Of a stretch of 43,997 nt of DNA, positions 42,401 to 43,997 are shown piece after piece. The stretch lies in assembly GCF_024105655.1 (NCBI RefSeq), contig NZ_JAAAMH010000023.1:1-43997 (forward strand), given 5' to 3'. The first letter of the stretch is position 1; every line of letters starts with the position of its first letter. Origin of the DNA: Aliihoeflea sp. 40Bstr573 (GTDB taxonomy: Bacteria; Pseudomonadota; Alphaproteobacteria; Rhizobiales; Rhizobiaceae). A model generated the notes under the pieces. That model made no database searches, had not been told where the DNA came from, and saw nothing but the letters and a program-made list of their open reading frames with translations. A program made the position numbers and the translations under genes.

Positions 42401-43224
42401 AGGCGGTCGTCGGCGGGCACAAGGTCTATCTGCGCACCGGCGAGTTCGACGATGGCCGCCTCGGCGAGATCTTCATCGACATGCACAAGGAAGGCGCCGC
42501 CTTCCGCGCGATGATGAATAACTTCGCCATCGCGATCTCGATCGGCCTGCAATATGGCGTGCCGCTGGAGGAATATGTGGAGGCATTCACCTTCACCAAG
42601 TTCGAGCCGGCCGGCATGGTCCAGGGCAACGACGCGATCAAGAACGCGACGTCGATCCTCGACTACGTCTTCCGCGAGCTGGCCGTCTCCTATCTGGCGC
42701 GCAACGACCTTGCCCATGTCGACCAGTCGGACTTTTCCAACACCGCGCTCGGCAAGGGCATCTCCGAAGGCAAGGCCACGCCGTTCTCGCGCGGCTTGAC
42801 CCGCGGCGCCTCCCCCCTGAAGGTCGTCTCCGGCTCGTCTGAGCCCAAGGGCGCGGCCGCGAGCACTGCCGCCCCTGCCCGTCCGGCAACGGCGTCCTAC
42901 GGCTCCAACGTCCGCTCGATCTCCTCGGGCAACACCGCCATCGCCCTCAAGACCGAAGGCGCCACCGCCTTCAAGCGCGACTATGAGGAACGCGCGGCCG
43001 AGCTCGCCGAGGAAATCGCCGAAGACACCGCCAGCACCCTCTTCACCGACGCCGCTGCGGACGAAGCCACCGAAGCCAAGGCCCTCGCCGCCCAACGCCG
43101 CGCCAAGTCCATCATGCAGGGCTACACCGGCAACATGTGCACCGAGTGCCAGAACTTCACGATGGTGCGGAACGGCACGTGCGAGAAGTGCGATACATGC
43201 GGGGCAACGAGCGGGTGCTCGTAA
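39454..43224 (+). CDS. nrdJ: Adenosylcobalamin-dependent ribonucleoside-diphosphate reductase (class II)
   Basis: Reduces ribonucleotides to deoxyribonucleotides with a radical from coenzyme B12, so it needs no oxygen and works in both conditions. The protein is 1256 residues from ATG 39454, which gives the family-typical [16 protein letters not shown] 39439 adds five residues. Blocks visible in order are [63 protein letters not shown] with the active-site cysteines, [13 protein letters not shown], and an internal TSCPD region. The last 35 residues form a zinc-ribbon MCTECQ...CEKCDTCG that carries the redox-active cysteines. No intein is present, and no class I nrd genes occur in the window. 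Confidence 0.97.
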   Translation: MRIERRFTKPGQSAYAEVEFRKAVSEIKNPDGSIVFRLADIDVPAQFSQVASDILAQKYFRKAGVPARLKRVEENDVPSFLWRSVADEGALADLPESERYGSETDARQVFDRLAGTWTYWGWKGGYFASEEDASAFRDELAYMLATQRVAPNSPQWFNTGLHWAYGIDGPGQGHYYVDPFTAKLVKSKSSYEHPQPHACFIQGVEDDLVNEGGIMDLWVREARLFKYGSGTGSNFSYLRGEGEKLSGGGRSSGLMSFLKIGDRAAGAIKSGGTTRRAAKMVVVDVDHPDIEEYIDWKVKEEQKVASLVTGSKIVKQHLAAIMKACVNCEADNGDCYDPAKNPALKREIKAAKKNFVPENYVKRVIQFARQGYTSIEFKTYDTDWDSEAYLTVSGQNSNNSVSLKDDFLRAVENDGDWNLTARKDGKVMKTLKARDLWEKIGHAAWASADPGLHFNSTMNDWHTSPAAGPIRASNPCSEYMFLDDTACNLASINLLPYRNQDGSIDIAAYEHTVRLWTIVLEISVMMAQFPSKEIARLSYEYRTLGLGYANIGGLLMTAGIPYDSKEGRAIGGALTAIMTGVSYATSAEMAGELGTFPDYPRNADNMLRVIRNHRRAAHGKVDGYEGLSVNPVPLEAADCPHADLIDHARLAWDNALALGEKHGYRNAQVSVIAPTGTIGLVMDCDTTGIEPDFALVKFKKLAGGGYFKIINRAVPEALRTLGYSESQIAEIEAYAVGHGNLNQAPGVNPGSLKAKGFTDEKIAALNAATAQAFDIKFIFNQWTLGADWLKETFGFTDDQLSDFSFELLPALGFSKKDIEAANIHVCGAMTLEGAPFLKDEHLPVFDCANPCGKIGKRYLSVESHIRMMAAAQPFISGAISKTINMPNDATVEDCKEAYMLSWKLALKANALYRDGSKLSQPLNASLLADDEDDADDLIEELVAAPTAQQAQIVTERIVEKIVEREVRSLRDKLPNRRKGYTQKAVVGGHKVYLRTGEFDDGRLGEIFIDMHKEGAAFRAMMNNFAIAISIGLQYGVPLEEYVEAFTFTKFEPAGMVQGNDAIKNATSILDYVFRELAVSYLARNDLAHVDQSDFSNTALGKGISEGKATPFSRGLTRGASPLKVVSGSSEPKGAAASTAAPARPATASYGSNVRSISSGNTAIALKTEGATAFKRDYEERAAELAEEIAEDTASTLFTDAAADEATEAKALAAQRRAKSIMQGYTGNMCTECQNFTMVRNGTCEKCDTCGATSGCS

Positions 43225-43365
43225 GCTGATCGAGATTGTATTGTGTGCGCATGATATGATCTCGTCGGGGCCCTTTGGATGTGCCGTAGGTTGTGGAGGC
43301 CTCGAAAGAAGTTTTCACACCGAGTCCTGCGGGGATTGAGCCGCTTACGTACATTTTTACGACCG

Positions 43366-43401
43366 AAGGCCCGGGCGGGCTCCGATCTGCCTGGGCCTTT
43401 T
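43366..43401 (+). terminator. Rho-independent terminator after nrdJ
   Basis: AAGGCCCGGGC at 43366-43376 pairs with GCCTGGGCCTT at 43389-43399 (11 bp with one G-T pair) across a 12-nt loop and is followed by TTTT. It lies 142 nt after the nrdJ stop. The DNA between the stop and this hairpin holds no gene that I can see. Confidence 0.85.
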
Positions 43402-43457
43402 GATTCAGAACTGCATCCGGCGGGCAAAGCCGATGTCACTTGATGGAAGGCAGGTTG

Positions 43458-43928
43458 ATGGCGATCCTTGGTTTCAACCTTCAAAAGGGCGAGTTGCACT
43501 TCTGCATGATGAATGGAACGAGGGCCAATCCGCGCTACGTTGCGCATGACCGCCATCGGTTCGACGTCGACCAGACAAAGCCCGAAATGGCGAATTTCTT
43601 TAAGCAAACGTTTAACGAACTGATCGAAGCGCAGAAGCCTCGCGGACTTGCCTACCGCCTGTCGATGGACGGCAAGAAGGCCGACCAGATCGCGTACCTT
43701 ACGTTCCCATTCGGAATTCTATCGCTCGTCGCTTACGAACGAGGGCTGACCGCCGACCAGTCGACAATCCACACTTTCACAAAGAAAGCGCTAGCGCACC
43801 CGGGTGATAAGTTCACGGCCTGCGACGATCGCATCGCGAACCGTCCGACGGCTTGGCCGAACGCGAGCAAGCTAGGGTCAGGACTCATTGATCCAGAAGA
43901 TGAAGACTGCCGCGAAAGCGATTGCTGA
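43458..43928 (+). CDS. Conserved-looking protein of unknown function, C-terminus replaced by IS sequence
   Basis: About 139 native residues followed by about 17 encoded by the end of an insertion sequence. The start is ATG 43458, with GGAAGG upstream; TTG and ATG codons at 43440 and 43443 are in frame. The protein begins MAILGFNLQKGELHFCMMNG and contains ELIEAQKPRGLAYRLSMDGKKADQ and YLTFPFGILSLVAYERGL, a beta-strand-rich start and an alpha/beta middle that remind me of RuvC/RNase H-like small domains, but I do not recognise the family. Base composition is visibly less GC-rich than the neighbours. The last codons lie over the antisense transposase tail from about 43874, so the natural C-terminus is missing. 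Confidence 0.6.
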   Translation: MAILGFNLQKGELHFCMMNGTRANPRYVAHDRHRFDVDQTKPEMANFFKQTFNELIEAQKPRGLAYRLSMDGKKADQIAYLTFPFGILSLVAYERGLTADQSTIHTFTKKALAHPGDKFTACDDRIANRPTAWPNASKLGSGLIDPEDEDCRESDC

Positions 43929-43997
43929 CAAGAAGGTGTGAGCGCATCGTTCGTACCTTGTGTGGATGCGCCGCCAGTCCTTAAGGCGAGCGAACAT
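43874..43997 (-). mobile_element. IS5-family insertion sequence, right end (partial)
   Basis: The element enters from the right window edge and ends close to 43874, where CTAGGGTCAGGACTC marks a likely boundary: CTAG is the target motif of the IS427 group of the IS5 family, and the following sequence belongs to the element. The transposase stop codon (43878-43880, TGA on the minus strand) lies only a few bases inside this end, as usual for compact elements. The other end and the duplicated target are outside the window, so group and boundary are not confirmed. Confidence 0.6.
43878..43997 (-). CDS. IS5-family transposase, C-terminal fragment
   Basis: Only the last 39 residues are in the window, in a frame open to the edge. 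They read FARLKDWRRIHTRYERCAHT then FLSAIAFAAVFIFWI, the characteristic end of IS5/IS427-group DDE transposases, in which an LKDWRRIHTRYDRCAHTF motif follows the catalytic Glu helix. An internal ATG at 43997 is not the true start. The catalytic residues lie beyond the window. The gene faces left and overlaps the end of the truncated unknown gene on the other strand. Confidence 0.8.
   Translation of the reverse strand: MFARLKDWRRIHTRYERCAHTFLSAIAFAAVFIFWINES

Noticed and set aside
41143-43095. A 650-codon open frame antisense to nrdJ
   Set aside because: Composition-driven shadow of a real gene; no start context and no recognisable motif.
39454-43224. Intein or split in the long NrdJ gene
   Set aside because: The length and block order match intact rhizobial NrdJ; no intein Cys/His-Asn junction motifs were seen.
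1-43997. CRISPR array
   Set aside because: No regularly spaced 25-40 nt direct repeats were seen in any intergenic region, and no cas-like gene is present.

Overview
The window looks like chromosomal DNA of a high-GC alphaproteobacterium, most likely Hyphomicrobiales (Rhizobiales; something near Phyllobacteriaceae/Rhizobiaceae). This rests on gene content (long B12-dependent NrdJ, TAXI-TRAP transporter, Lrp/ald pair, ChrR-like protein), dense packing with ATGA/GTGA overlaps, many GTG/TTG starts and strong G/C third-position bias. Most of it is core-type chromosome; both edges show mobile DNA. No CRISPR, rRNA or complete prophage is visible.

Layout. (i) 1-209: apparent C-terminal tail of a serine recombinase running into the 3' end of tRNA-Ser(UGA), a probable integrated-element boundary. 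(ii) 367-7135, all plus: glutaminase, a methyltransferase, then a tightly spaced block of photolyase, FAD oxidoreductase, DUF1365 and cyclopropane-fatty-acid synthase. (iii) 7201-11034: Tat-exported 2',3'-cyclic phosphodiesterase/3'-nucleotidase (minus) and a divergent Lrp regulator/alanine dehydrogenase pair. (iv) 11162-14989, minus: OmpA-like protein and an overlapping cysK-alaX-sseA-GNAT operon. (v) 15217-18008: ChrR-like cupin protein and SDR, converging on an MFS carrier. (vi) 18089-26679: lipase-like hydrolase, second MFS carrier, RhlE-type helicase, IlvA, TrkH, adenine deaminase. (vii) 26771-30185, minus: TAXI-TRAP transporter and tRNA-Leu(UAA). (viii) 30293-37222: small lipoprotein, hydrolase, WrbA, CinA-like protein, universal stress protein behind a perfect FNR-type box, a DUF2156/methyltransferase pair, xanthine phosphoribosyltransferase, Nudix hydrolase. 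(ix) 37300-43224: Pit transporter and NrdJ with a 560-nt control region. (x) 43458-43997: a less GC-rich unknown gene whose end is replaced by an IS5-family element.

The most interesting system is a two-locus set resembling the singlet-oxygen (RpoE-ChrR) regulon described in Rhodobacter sphaeroides: phrB-FAD-DUF1365-cfa at 2.2-7.1 kb and chrR-SDR-MFS at 15.2-18.0 kb. Both loci carry an upstream sequence resembling the RpoE promoter with the same 18-bp spacer. The ChrR-like protein keeps all four cupin ligands but lacks three of the four zinc ligands of the anti-sigma domain, and no ECF sigma gene lies in the window. Other points of note are the probable cysteine/tRNA quality-control operon, the stacked DnaA-box/NrdR-box control region of nrdJ, a 12-bp perfect inverted repeat at an MFS start, and a methyltransferase/DUF2156 pair that may act on lipids.
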